Shown here one piece after another: positions 1 through 10,321 of a DNA stretch of 24,256 nt. Source of the stretch: Polysphondylium violaceum (taxonomy: Eukaryota > Evosea > Eumycetozoa > Dictyosteliales > Dictyosteliaceae). The stretch lies in contig AJWJ01000361.1 in the NCBI GenBank assembly GCA_000277445.1, forward strand, positions 1 to 24,256, read 5' to 3'. Numbering within the stretch: the first letter of the stretch is position 1; every line of letters begins with the position of its first letter. The notes under the pieces are model-generated. The model was given only the letters and a program-made list of their open reading frames with translations, ran no database searches and was not told the DNA's origin. Position numbers and translations under genes: made by a program.

Positions 1-444
1 TATATATATATATATATATATACAACCCCCAACTTGAATTTCTATTTTTAAAATATAATGAAGAGATGATATTCATATTCAACTTGTTTCCATTATTATA
101 AATTAAAAACAATCTACTTCTATTTTTAATTCATATGATTAATATTATCAACTTCTTTATCAATATTTTAAGAAAGAGATATTTTATTTTTATTTTTTAA
201 AATTCTTTCTAAATGTGGTGAGGGTGGTGAATGTGTCCATCATGATGAAAAAATTGTGAATATTTCAAAATTGCTTCGTTTTTTTTAAAAATATGAAAAA
301 AAGTGTGTGGAGAGGATGTGATTGGGTGAGATTGGAATCTCACAGTGATAAGTAGGATTGGGGGAATACCATTGATTTAAGTAATCTGTCGACATTTTGT
401 TAGGGATAGGGTATTAATGTACTATATTGAATTTAAGGATATTC

Positions 445-465
445 TGGGTGTGGGAGTGGGTGTGG
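445..465 (+). promoter_or_regulatory. G-box-like GT-rich element
   Basis: Two copies of TGGGTGTGG lie within 21 bases (445-453 and 457-465). Dictyostelid late developmental promoters, including prestalk matrix genes, use GT-rich G-boxes bound by the zinc-finger factor GBF. The position, about 420 bp before the ATG of a prestalk-type matrix gene, fits that role. The assignment is by motif resemblance only. Confidence 0.45.
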
Positions 466-782
466 AGGTAAATGGTTTTGTAATATATACATAATTTGAT
501 GTAAAAGAAGACCTATTGTGGATTATCTATCTTTTTAATCTGCCGGATTTTAAAATAGTTTTTCACCATCCTATCATATGGCTTCCACACACGATCCACC
601 AGACGAAACGTATGGGAATTATCTCGAGATAGTATCTTCATGTCATAATTGGGATTGTGGGTAACATTTGCATTGTTTAGGCAGTTTGTGTCTGGTCATT
701 AAAAGTGAACAGATTATAGACACACTCACATACACAAGTGAATGATAAGAAATACACTTGCAGCAACCAAAATTCCTAAAAC

Positions 783-790
783 TATAAATA
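783..790 (+). promoter_or_regulatory. TATA-like box of the Cys-rich gene
   Basis: TATAAATA, 93 bp before the ATG at 884, is followed by pyrimidine-rich and T-rich sequence, as is usual around dictyostelid transcription starts. No other TATAAATA is nearer the start codon. Confidence 0.5.
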
Positions 791-883
791 TCACTGGAAA
801 TCATCCTCATTTTCCATTCATTCAATAATATCAATTAATAATAATAATAACATTATCTTCTCTCTCCAATTATTTATTAAAGA

Positions 884-3416
884 ATGAAAGTTCTTAATAT
901 ATTTTTAGTCTTACTTTTATTAACTTCATGCATAGCTTTATCTATTGGTATGTTGTGATTTAAAGGAATTGATTGATTGTAAATTGTCACTAACAATATT
1001 TTTAATAATAATAGCTGAAGAAGCTCAAGCCAATGGTGGCATTAATTCCTGTAAAGGTTTAAATTGTGATGATTTAAATCCATGTACTCTTGATACCTGT
1101 GAAAATGGTTGTTGCAAACATACTCCAATTGATGTAAATGACAATGATGTTTGTACTCTTGATAAATGTGTTAATGGTAAAGCTGTTCATGAAAAGATCA
1201 ACTGTGACGATGGTAATTCATGTACTTTGGATTCCTGTGATTGTGTCAAAGGTTGTGTTCATGTTCCTATTGCCTGTGATGACAAAAACCCATGCACCAT
1301 TGACTCTTGCTCAAATTCCACTGGTTGTTGTCATACCCCAATTGACGTAAATGATAACAATGCCTGCACTATTGATAAATGCGTTGATGGTAAAGCTGTC
1401 CATGAACAAATGAACTGTGATGATGGTAACTCTTGCACTTTGGACTCTTGTGATTGTGTCAAAGGTTGTCAACATATCCCAATTGCCTGCGATGACAAAA
1501 ACCCATGCACCATTGACTCTTGTTCAAACTCTACCGGTTGTTGTCACACTCCAATTGATGTTAATGATAACAATGCTTGCACTATTGATAAATGTGTTGA
1601 TGGTAAAGCTGTCCATGAACAAATGAACTGTGATGATGGTAACTCTTGTACCTTGGATTCCTGTGATTGCGTCAAAGGTTGTCAACATATCCCAATTGCC
1701 TGTGATGACAAAAACCCATGCACCATTGATTCATGCTCAAACTCCACTGGCTGCTGCCATACCCCAATTGACGTAAATGACAATGATATCTGTACCAATG
1801 ATAAATGTGTTGATGGTAAAGTAATCCATGAAAAGATCAACTGTGATGACGGAAACTCCTGCACTTTAGATACCTGTGATTGTGTCAAAGGTTGTCAACA
1901 TACCCCAATTGCCTGTGATGATAAGAACCCATGTACCATTGACTCTTGCTCCAATTCAACTGGTTGTTGTCATACTCCAATTGATGTAAATGATAATGAT
2001 ATCTGTACTGTTGATAAATGTGTTGACGGTAAAGCCGTTCACGAAAAGATCAACTGTGATGATGGTAACTCATGTACTTTAGATTCCTGTGATTGTGTCA
2101 AAGGTTGTGTTCATGTTCCAATTGCCTGTGACGACAAAAACCCATGTACCATTGACTCTTGCTCAAATTCCACCGGTTGTTGCCATACCCCAATTGATGT
2201 AAATGATAATGATGCCTGTACTCGTGATTCTTGTTCAAATGGTAAAGTAATCCATGAAAAAATTGTTTGTGATGATTTCAATAGCTGCACCGTTGATAGT
2301 TGTGATAGAGTAAAAGGTTGCATGCATATCAACAAGGATTGTAACGATAACAATAGATGTACTGATGATAGATGCGGTCAAAATGAATGCGTACATATCC
2401 CAATCAGCTGTGATGATAACAATCCATGCACCATTGACTCTTGTTCAAACTCTACCGGTTGTTGTCACACTCCAATTGATGTAAATGACAATAACATCTG
2501 TACCGTTGATAAATGTTTAAATGGTAAAGCTGTCCACGAACCAATCAACTGTGATGACGGTAATGCATGCACCTTGGATTCCTGTGACTGTGTAAAAGGT
2601 TGCCAACACGTTCCAATTGCCTGTGATGACAAAAACCCATGTACCATTGACTCTTGCTCCAACTCTACCGGTTGTTGCCATACCCCAATGAACTGTGATG
2701 ATAACAACAAATGTACCATTGACTCTTGTGACTCTAAAACTGGCAAATGCAGTTCCAAACCATTGAATTGCGATGACAATAACGCATGTACTTTGGACTC
2801 ATGTGACTGCAATAAAGGTTGTGTCCATACACCAATTGCTTGTGACGACAAAAACTCCTGCACCAACGATGTTTGTGATTGCGTCAAAGGTTGTCAATTT
2901 ATCCCAGTTGCATGTGATGACAAAAACCCATGCACCATTGACTCTTGTTCAAACTCCACTGGCTGCTGCCATACCCCAATTGATGTAAATGATAATGATA
3001 TCTGTACTGTTGATAAATGTGTTGACGGTAAAGCCGTTCACGAAAAGATCAACTGTGATGATGGTAACTCATGTACTTTAGACTCCTGTGATTGTGTCAA
3101 AGGTTGTGTCCATACCCCAATTGCCTGTGATGACAAAAACCCATGTACCATTGACTCTTGCTCCAACTCTACCGGTTGTTGTCATACCCCAATTGATGTA
3201 AATGACAATAACGCCTGTACCACTGATAAATGCGTAAATGGTAAAGTCATTCATGAAAAAGTCAACTGTGACGATGGCAATGCATGCACTGTAGACAGCT
3301 GTGACTGTGTCAAGGGTTGTCAACATGTCCCAATTCCAAATTGTGGCAAGCCAGAAGAGAGTTGTGATGAACAAGATGAAGTCCACATTAAAGCCCATAT
3401 TGGTGTCAAACACTAA
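884..3416 (+). CDS. Secreted Cys-rich CTDC-repeat protein, EcmA/EcmB prestalk matrix type
   Basis: The CDS is join(884..947,1015..3416), 821 residues. The ATG at 884 opens a signal peptide (MKVLNIFLVLLLLTSCIALS) split from the rest by a 67-bp intron with a GTATGT donor and TAG acceptor; the splice rebuilds an Ala codon in frame with the repeats. An unspliced reading starting at 945 would run through the intron and lose the signal. From 1065 to 3335 come 32 Cys-rich modules of 23 to 25 residues on the pattern CDD-NPCT-D-C----GC-H-PI, the dictyostelid CTDC (prestalk) repeat. A 26-residue acidic, Cys-containing tail ends at 3416. EcmA and EcmB of D. discoideum are large proteins of this type in the slime sheath and stalk tube; this one is about half their length. 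I infer a disulphide-rich extracellular matrix or spore/stalk coat role. Which paralogue it is cannot be told from repeats alone. Confidence 0.9.
1134..3335 (+). repeat. Higher-order array of three-module (213-bp) CTDC units
   Basis: The modules form a super-repeat of three types in fixed order: VNDN-type (23 residues), CDDGNSCTLDSCDCVKGC type (24) and CDDKNPCTIDSCSNSTGCC type (24), 71 residues or 213 bp in all. Units start at 1134, 1347, 1560, 1773, 1986, 2199, 2481, 2694, 2985 and 3198. Those at 2199 and 2694 carry an extra module (282 and 291 bp), the 2694 unit lacks the VNDN-type lead module, and the last is partial. All spacings are multiples of three, so copy-number change keeps the frame. 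Confidence 0.93.
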
Positions 3417-3792
3417 ATAACACAAACTCAATATCTAATCAATCAATATTACTCTTTTTCAAATCATTTTAAACAAAAAAAACAAATAAATATATATATA
3501 ATATTTTTTCATTTTCATATCTTTCTTTCTTTCTTTCTTTCTCTTGGAACAATCATTCCACAATAAAGAGTTGAACCATGATGTTCCTAATTTGGTATGT
3601 GATTGCGAATATATTGGACTAAAAATGTGGGGGGTTTGAAATAAAACTAAAACAGTTTTTTATATCTACCACAAATTTAAATGTATAGATTCAAAAAGTG
3701 TTGACAACATATTTGGTTGACAAAAATTTTGTAGTTCAGTATAAATAGACATATAATAATTATTATTTTTATCAAGAAGTAAAAAAAAAATA
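3417..3792. other. Intergenic region with CTTT microsatellite
   Basis: This AT-rich spacer separates two genes on the same strand. It holds a CTTT tetranucleotide run at 3521-3542, a direct repeat TTGACAA (3701-3707 and 3717-3723), and a TATAAATA at 3740-3747 followed by A/T-rich sequence up to the next ATG. The first part should contain the 3' UTR of the Cys-rich gene and the last part the promoter of the next gene. Confidence 0.6.
3740..3747 (+). promoter_or_regulatory. TATA-like box of the acyl-CoA synthetase gene
   Basis: TATAAATA lies 45 bp before the ATG at 3793. It sits just downstream of the paired TTGACAA sites. Confidence 0.45.
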
Positions 3793-5793
3793 ATGATAGA
3801 AAATGAACAACAACAATATTCTAGTGAACCATTTAATTATGACCACGATTATAAACAACTAGTAGATACCCCATTGGAATTTTGGAATGAAATTGCCAAT
3901 AAATTTGTGTACTGGGATACACCATTTGTAAATGTTATGGGAGGCACAATAGAGTATCCATTATGGTTTGAAGGTGGTGCTTTAAATGCTTGTTATAATA
4001 TTTTAGATAAACAAGCTTTAAATCCTGATATAAAAAACAGAACTGCTTTGATTCACACATGTCCATATAAAGTAAGCTTTATCATTATCTACTCTTTATT
4101 TTAATGCATAAACTAATTTTTTGATAAATAATAGGGAATAGAGGAAAAATTAACATACTCTGAACTTTATGATAGAGTTTGTGAATTTTCTACTGCTTTG
4201 AGATCTATTGGTATTAAAAAAGGTGATAGAGTTTTGATTTATATGCCAAATATTAATCAAACTATTATATCCACTCTAACTTGTTTTAGATTAGGTGCAA
4301 TTTGTAATATTGTATATGGTGGATATCCATCTCATCAACTAGCAATGAGAATTGATAGTTTTAAACCAAACTTACTTTTATCTTCTGATTTTGGAATTTA
4401 TGGAACAGAAACTATCTCTTATTATGGATTAATAAACAATGCAATAGAACTTTCAAATCATAAAGTTGATAATATAATAATTTATAGTAGAAAAGATTTG
4501 GTCTTTAATCATACCGATTCAATTCCTGAAGGATCATTGGACTGGTATGAATTAATTAACAAATCAACTAATCAATTTACATCTATAAATAGAGAATATA
4601 CTCCAGTGGAATCTACTCATCCTCTAAATATCAGTTATACAAGTGGTACTAGTAGTCAGCCAAAAGGAATAGTTAAAAGCACTGCTGGCACTCTGGTTGC
4701 AATAATGTATTATCTATGCAACAACATTGCATTGAATAAAGTGCCAGGTGTGTATTTTTCCAAAACTGATTTTGGTTGGGAAACAGGTCAAATTGGAATG
4801 GTGTACACCCCATTTTTAAATGGTTTAACCAGTATAATTTATGAAGGAAGCTCTGTAGAACCAAAAAAAGGACTTTGGAGTGTTGTAGAAAAGTATAAAG
4901 TAAATTATCTTATGATCTGTGCAGATTTGGAGCTTCTCATGAAATATGATGATAGTCATCTATTCAATCTATCATCTCTCCGCGCTTTAATGACTGGTGG
5001 TCGAAAAGTATTAGAGTCCACATCAATTTTTTACAAAAAAATAACAGGTTTGCATTTGATAGAGGTTTATGGTAGTACTGAGGCTATGTCAATAATCGGA
5101 AATTCGACTAGAACGGGAGTTACACAACTTGGAGTTACTGGTTTTCCTATGCCTGGTTTTTCATTGGTTATTGTTGATGAAAACAGTCAACCAGTTGGCA
5201 ATGGAGAAGCTGGAGAATTGGTTATAAAACTTCCTGTTGGACCAGGTGTTGCAACTACTATTGATAATAATCATCAACAATATATTAAATCCTACTTAGC
5301 AAAACATAAAGGATACTTTGCAACTGGTGATTTGGCCATTAAAAGAGATGATGGATATATCAATGTTTTGTCCAGACTAGATGATATTGTAGTAGTGAAT
5401 GGAATCAAAATAAGTATGGAACCAGTTGAAGAAGCAATTTCATCTCATGAAGCAATAGCAGAATCTATAGCTATTGTAATAGAACAACCAAATCAAAAAG
5501 ATTATACAATTGGTTTAGTTGTATTAAAATCAATATTTCTCAACAAAGACAAAAACAATATTATTTCACAAATTGGTCAATTAGTTGAAAAAAAAGTAGG
5601 AGGGTTACCTAATTTTAAAACAACTTTATTTATAGAGAGAATACCAAAGAATAGAAATGGCAAAACTCTTAAAAAAATGATAGCAAATATATTTAATGGC
5701 AAATCTTTTGAAATTCCATCAACAATTCAAGAAGAAGGTCAAGATATTATTCAAGAAATTCAACAAATATATAAAGATTATTGTATGCAATAA
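3793..5793 (+). CDS. Acyl-CoA synthetase, acetyl-CoA synthetase-like (short-chain type)
   Basis: The CDS is join(3793..4071,4135..5793), 645 residues. A 63-bp intron (GTAAGC..TAG) is phase 0 and contains stops, so the exons join cleanly. The enzyme should activate a carboxylic acid to acyl-AMP and then acyl-CoA. The N-terminus resembles the ACAS N-terminal domain (LEFWNEIANKFVYWDTPF). Adenylation motifs follow in the right order: P-loop YTSGTSSQPKG (261-271), GWETGQ in the central region, VYGSTEA (404-410), FATGD (488-492), hinge SRLDD (506-510), NGIKIS (515-520) and PKNRNGK (597-603), whose last Lys is the expected catalytic lysine. The acetyl-CoA synthetase signature WWQTE is replaced by the shorter VYGSTEA, so the acyl chain used is uncertain. 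There is no evident organelle signal. It is convergent with the ClpB gene, with only 54 bp between stop codons. Confidence 0.85.
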
Positions 5794-5847
5794 ATTTAAA
5801 AAGATTACAATTGTTGTAAATAAAGATGCATTTTATTTTATTTTTAT

Positions 5848-8324
5848 TTAAGCAGAAGTAATTGATAATTGACTTTTATCGTCAACCGATACAGTTACAG
5901 TTTGATTTTCTTTAATTTCACCCTCCAAAATGAGTTTGGCCATTGGATTTAATAAATATTTTTGAATGACTCTTTTGAGTGGTCTGGCACCATAGATTGG
6001 ATCATAACCTTGATCTGCCAACCAATTGAGTCCATCTTCTTTGACGTGGAGAGCAATTTGTTTTTCAGTTAAAAGTTTTCTTAGATCATTCAATTGAATG
6101 TCAACGATCTTGTCCATATCTTTACGAGAGAGACGATTAAAGAGAATGATATCGTCAATTCTATTTAAAAATTCAGGTGGGAATCGTGATCTTACGACAC
6201 CCATAACTTCCTCACGGGCTGTAGAACTGGGAGTTTCGTCTGGGAGATTTGCAAGGACTTCAGCGCCAAGATTACTAGTTAAAATGATCATTGTGTTTCT
6301 AAAATCAATTTTACGGCCTTGACTATCGGTGATGTGGCCATCATCGAGGATTTGAAGTAAGAGATTGCTTACTTCTCTGTGAGCCTTTTCAAACTCATCA
6401 AACAATACCAAAGAGTATGGACGTCTTCTTACGGCTTCGGTCAATGTGCCACCCTCTTCATAGCCAACGTAGCCTGGGGGAGCACCAATCAATCTACTCA
6501 CAGAGAACTTCTCCATGTATTCAGACATATCTATACGAACCAATGCATTGGGACTATCAAACATAAACTCGGCCAATGAACGACAGAGCTGAGTCTTACC
6601 AACACCAGTGGGACCGAGGAAGAGGAATGAACCCAATGGACGATTGTGTGAGTGTAGACCAGCTCTGCTAATTCTCACGGCGTTACTCACGGCAGTGACA
6701 GCCTCTGGTTGACCGACAACAGAGTCACCCAAGGTGTTTTCCATTTTGAGTAGCTTTTCTTTTTCACCCATCAACAAGCTGTGCACTGGAATACCGGTGG
6801 CTTTGGAAATGACCAAAGCAACATCTTTGGCAGTGACAGAGTCACTGATCATTGAGAAATTGTGTTCGTGGCCTTCCTTGGGCAATTGTTTTTCAAGTGT
6901 TGGGATAATGCTATAGGCAAGCTCACCAGCTCTGCCGAGGTCGCCTCTTCTTTGGGCCTTTTGTAATTCAATTTTAGCATTGTCCAATTTCTCTGCAATA
7001 CCCTTGGTCTTCTCAACCTCTTCCTTCTCCTTTTTCCAAACGGCTGTCAATTCTTGGCATTCCTTTTCCTTTTCCTTTAACTCGTTCTCGAGCTTGGCTC
7101 TTCTGTCTTTGGAGAGCTGGTCCTTTTCCTTTTTGAGGGCCTCGATTTCAATCTTCATGACAATGATTTGACGATTGAGGTTCTCTATGTTTTCGGGCTT
7201 ACTTTCCTGTTGTAGTCTGAGTCTACTGGCGGCCTCATCGATAAGATCTATGGCCTTATCTGGAAGAAAACGGTCAGTGATATAACGTTGAGAGTTGACA
7301 CAGGCGGCCACCAAGGCGCTGTCGTTGATTCTGACACCATGATGGACTTCGTATCTCTCTTTGAGACCACGGAGAATACTGATAGAGTCTTCAACCGAGG
7401 GTTCTTGTACCATGACCGACTGGAATCTACGGGCAAGAGCAGGGTCCTTTTCAATGTACTTTCTGTATTCCGATGTGGTTGTTGCACCGACACAGTGTAA
7501 ATCACCTCTGGCCAACTGAGGCTTCAACATGTTTGAAGCATCCATGCCACCCTCGACCGCACCTGCGCCAACCAAAGTATGCAACTCATCAATAAACAAG
7601 ATGACCTCTCCTTTGAAATGAGCGACATCCTTGAGAATCGATTTCATTCTCTCTTCAAAATCACCTCTAAACTTTGCACCTGCCACAATGGCAGCCAAAT
7701 CCAACGAGAGTACACGTTTGTTTTTAATACTCTCTGGCACGTCGCCATTGACAATTCTCTGTGCCAAACCTTCAACGATTGCAGTCTTACCTACACCAGG
7801 TTCACCAATGAGCACTGGGTTATTCTTAGTTCTTCTACTAAGCACTTGAATCGTTCTTCTAATCTCTTCATCTCTGCCAATAACAGGATCCAATTTTCCA
7901 TTCTTTGCTATCTCTGTTAAATCCTTTGTATACTTTTTCAATGCCTCTCCAGCGGGCACATTATCTGGTGAAACCCATGGTTCTTGAGGTGGTTGTGGTG
8001 GTTGTTGTCCTCCTCCTTGTCCTCCTATATATGTATATATTAGTATATATACCCTATCTACCTATATCTATACTACTACTCCTACTACTTACCTTGATAG
8101 AATCTTTTATTTAATTTATTATTTAGATCATATTGTTGATTGAATAATAATGATGATGATGACAATGTATTCTTATTGCCACCAATACTGTTATTCAATA
8201 GTATATTATTTGATTTACCGACAATAGTACCAACAGATGGTGATGGAGATGAAAAGTATCGAGTTTGATACTTTGGTCCTATTATCTGTTTAACAGAATT
8301 ACTAATCTTTGATAATCTATTCAT
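5848..8324 (-). CDS. hsp78: Mitochondrial ClpB/Hsp78-type AAA+ disaggregase
   Basis: The CDS is complement(join(5848..8024,8093..8324)), 802 residues, close to yeast Hsp78. The 68-bp intron has a GTAAGT donor and TAG acceptor and splits a Gly codon. Exon 1 gives a basic, hydroxylated presequence ([20 protein letters not shown], then TRYFSS), typical of matrix import. A Gly/Gln/Pro-rich linker follows and the usual ClpB N-terminal domain is absent, as in Hsp78. AAA1 has Walker [10 protein letters not shown] (151-159) and Walker B ILFIDE (219-224). A charged coiled-coil middle domain spans about 354-450. AAA2 has GPTGVGKT (548-555), Walker [10 protein letters not shown] (617-625), TSNLGAE and the sensor-2 GARPLKR. 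All catalytic motifs are intact. It should thread aggregated proteins out with mitochondrial Hsp70. I saw no well-spaced heat-shock element in the upstream 600 bp. Confidence 0.93.
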
Positions 8325-8917
8325 TATTATGTATTATGAAAAAAGATAAATAAATACAAGTAATAATATGAAAACAATGAGTCAAGTCTGTCAAAATGTG
8401 TTGAGTGTGTATGAATTAATCTATATGTTTATGTGTGTGTTGTGAAGTTGAAAATATTATGCGTGGGTGAGAGGGGGTGTGAAGTTGATATTGTAAAAAC
8501 AAATACAGGTGAATGAATAAATAGAAATAAATAAATAATATTTGTATATTGAATTAAACTCTTTCAATAATGAACCCAAAGATGACTAAAAAATCTAAAA
8601 TACTATTCTGGGGCTCTGTAATGATGATCTGTCGGCAAACATGCTAAATTAAAAAAAAAAAAAAAAAATTAATTTTAAAATGTGATGTTCATCTGAAATT
8701 CAAATAAAGACGAGCGAAAATTTAAAAAAAATTCAATGAATCTTGAGGGAAATTTAAAAAAAGAATTTCAAGTTTATTTTTGGATTTGGATTCAAATAGA
8801 TAGAGGGTAAATAATATATGTATGATGATTATGTATGATTATTATAGTATTATTATTATTAATATTATATGATGCGAGTTGAGGATGGGTGTGAGGAAGC
8901 ACATATACAACAATTAA
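8325..8917. other. Intergenic region between the Hsp78 and RNPS1-like genes
   Basis: This holds the promoter of the ClpB-type gene (read leftward) and the 3' flank of the RNPS1-like gene. It is AT-rich, with an 18-base A run at about 8650-8667 and GT-rich boxes near 8464-8482 (GTGGGTGAGAGGGGGTGTG) and 8885-8893. No gene is visible. Confidence 0.6.
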
Positions 8918-10321
8918 TTATCTATTTCTGAATCTTGGAGGTGGAGAATTCTTTCTATAATGTCTACCACCACCATTGTTGTTGTCTCTATTATTGTTAC
9001 GATAATCACCGCCACTGCCACCACCACGTTTATGGTATTGGGGTTTGGGGACATTGAATCTAACGCTGATCACACTTGAGTCAATTTTTGCACCGTCCAT
9101 ATATTTCTTTGCTTTGTCTCTTTCATCTTTTTTGATAAAGTAGATGATTGCGATACCAAGAGGTTGGTTGTTTTTCTCTTTATCCAATAAATAATTTACA
9201 TCTTTTACAGTGCCAAAGTTTTCAAATATCTCACGCACGTGTTCTTTGGTGGTGTTGGGTGTTAGTTTTTCCACTCTGATGGGTGAAAGACTAGGTGTTC
9301 GTGATCTGGATCTTGATCTTGATCTTGATCGTGATCTATCTTTTTGTTTTTGTGGCATTGGTGATTTTGATCTTGATCTTGATCTTGAATGGGTTTTAGC
9401 GGTGTTGGAGGTAGTGGTAGATGGTGGAGATGTGGAGGATGCGCCTGTAGGATTGTTGTTGCTGTTTTTGTGTAAAGGGGAACGACTTCTTGGACGATAA
9501 GAGGAGGGTGGGGAACGACTACGACTTCTAGAGGCTTTTCTACGATAGTGTGGAGGAGGGGATGGTGATCTGCCTCTTCTGCCGCCGTTTCTGTAGTGTG
9601 GTGGAGGGGATCTACCTCTTCCGCCTCTACCACCGCCACCTCTGTATGGCGGTGGTGAGATTGACATGTCTCTTCTATATCCTCCGCCTCCACCTCTGCC
9701 TCCTCTGCTTCTTGGTGAATGTGGTGGTGATCTTGATCTTCTTCTCTTTGGTGGTGATCTACCTCTGCCTCCGCCTCTGCCACCACCCCCTCTGTATGGT
9801 GGCGAACGACTTCTACTTCTACTGCCACCTCTCATAGGTGAACGACTTCTACTTCTGAGTGGTGGTGATCTAGATCTACTCGACATTCTTCTATGTGGTG
9901 GTGATCTCGATCTTGATCTATTATTATTATTATTACTATTGTTATTATTACCTCTCACTCCACCTCTACTTCTACTTCTACTTCTACTACCGCCACCTCT
10001 TATAGGTGAACGGCTCTTACTACCATTACGATTACTATTTCTTCTTGGTGAAATACTTCTTGGTGGTGATCTTGATCTTGATCTACTCTTATTGTTATTT
10101 CTTCTTAGTGGTGAACGACTATTATTACGATTGCTGCTATTTAGTGGTGATCTTGATCTTGATCTGCTACCACCTCTATTCACTTTCATAGGTGATCTAC
10201 TTCTACTATTACTTCTACTTCTACTTCTGCTGCCACCCTTATTACTATTACGATTCATTGGTGATCTTGATCTTCTAGGAGGTGGTGAAATACCTCTATT
10301 GGGTGATGGTGATCTACTCAT
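8918..10321 (-). CDS. rnps1: RNPS1-like SR protein with C-terminal RRM
   Basis: A single exon encodes 467 residues. I start it at the ATG at 10321 (MSRSPSPNRG). An in-frame ATG exists at 10363, but the 14 residues it adds look unlike the protein and lie across a TATA-like sequence (10334-10346). Residues 1 to about 345 are dense RS/SP dipeptides with Gly, Asn and Arg blocks. Residues 348-427 form one RRM (IRVEKLTPNTTKEHVREIFE, then MDGAKIDSSVISVRF), whose spacing and MDG-IDG-like segment match RNPS1, the ASAP/exon-junction-complex factor that couples splicing to mRNA surveillance. The tail is RGG-like (GGGSGGDYRNNN), ending in PPPRFRNR. The human protein is about 305 residues, so the RS region is expanded here. 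The RRM's RNP1 lacks its aromatic residues. The product is likely nuclear. SR protein identity is very secure and orthology to RNPS1 is probable. Confidence 0.85.
   Translation of the reverse strand: MSRSPSPNRGISPPPRRSRSPMNRNSNKGGSRSRSRSNSRSRSPMKVNRGGSRSRSRSPLNSSNRNNSRSPLRRNNNKSRSRSRSPPRSISPRRNSNRNGSKSRSPIRGGGSRSRSRSRGGVRGNNNNSNNNNNRSRSRSPPHRRMSSRSRSPPLRSRSRSPMRGGSRSRSRSPPYRGGGGRGGGRGRSPPKRRRSRSPPHSPRSRGGRGGGGGYRRDMSISPPPYRGGGGRGGRGRSPPPHYRNGGRRGRSPSPPPHYRRKASRSRSRSPPSSYRPRSRSPLHKNSNNNPTGASSTSPPSTTTSNTAKTHSRSRSRSKSPMPQKQKDRSRSRSRSRSRSRTPSLSPIRVEKLTPNTTKEHVREIFENFGTVKDVNYLLDKEKNNQPLGIAIIYFIKKDERDKAKKYMDGAKIDSSVISVRFNVPKPQYHKRGGGSGGDYRNNNRDNNNGGGRHYRKNSPPPRFRNR

Larger units (their letters stand above)
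1..883. other. Upstream non-coding region of the Cys-rich gene
   Basis: No convincing gene lies here. The first 22 bases are a TA dinucleotide run at the window edge. The rest is AT-rich with a G-rich box at 445-465, a somewhat more GC-rich stretch at about 578-665 holding a 12-bp palindrome (TATCTCGAGATA, 620-631), CA-rich sequence near 718-740 and a TATA-like box at 783-790. I read it as the promoter of the gene that starts at 884, but the window does not show where the previous gene ends. Confidence 0.6.

Noticed and set aside
578-664. 28-codon frame starting MASTHDPPDETYG in a slightly GC-richer patch
   Set aside because: It is too short, lacks any similarity I recognise and lies in a promoter region; kept only as part of the upstream description.
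2465-2887. Several 70 to 140-codon open frames within 1138-3431 on both strands
   Set aside because: All are out-of-frame readings of the Cys-rich repeat array and inherit its periodicity.
8325-8917. Heat-shock elements upstream of Hsp78
   Set aside because: GAA and TTC triplets occur (for example near 8689-8702), but their spacing is 4 and 1 instead of the required 2.
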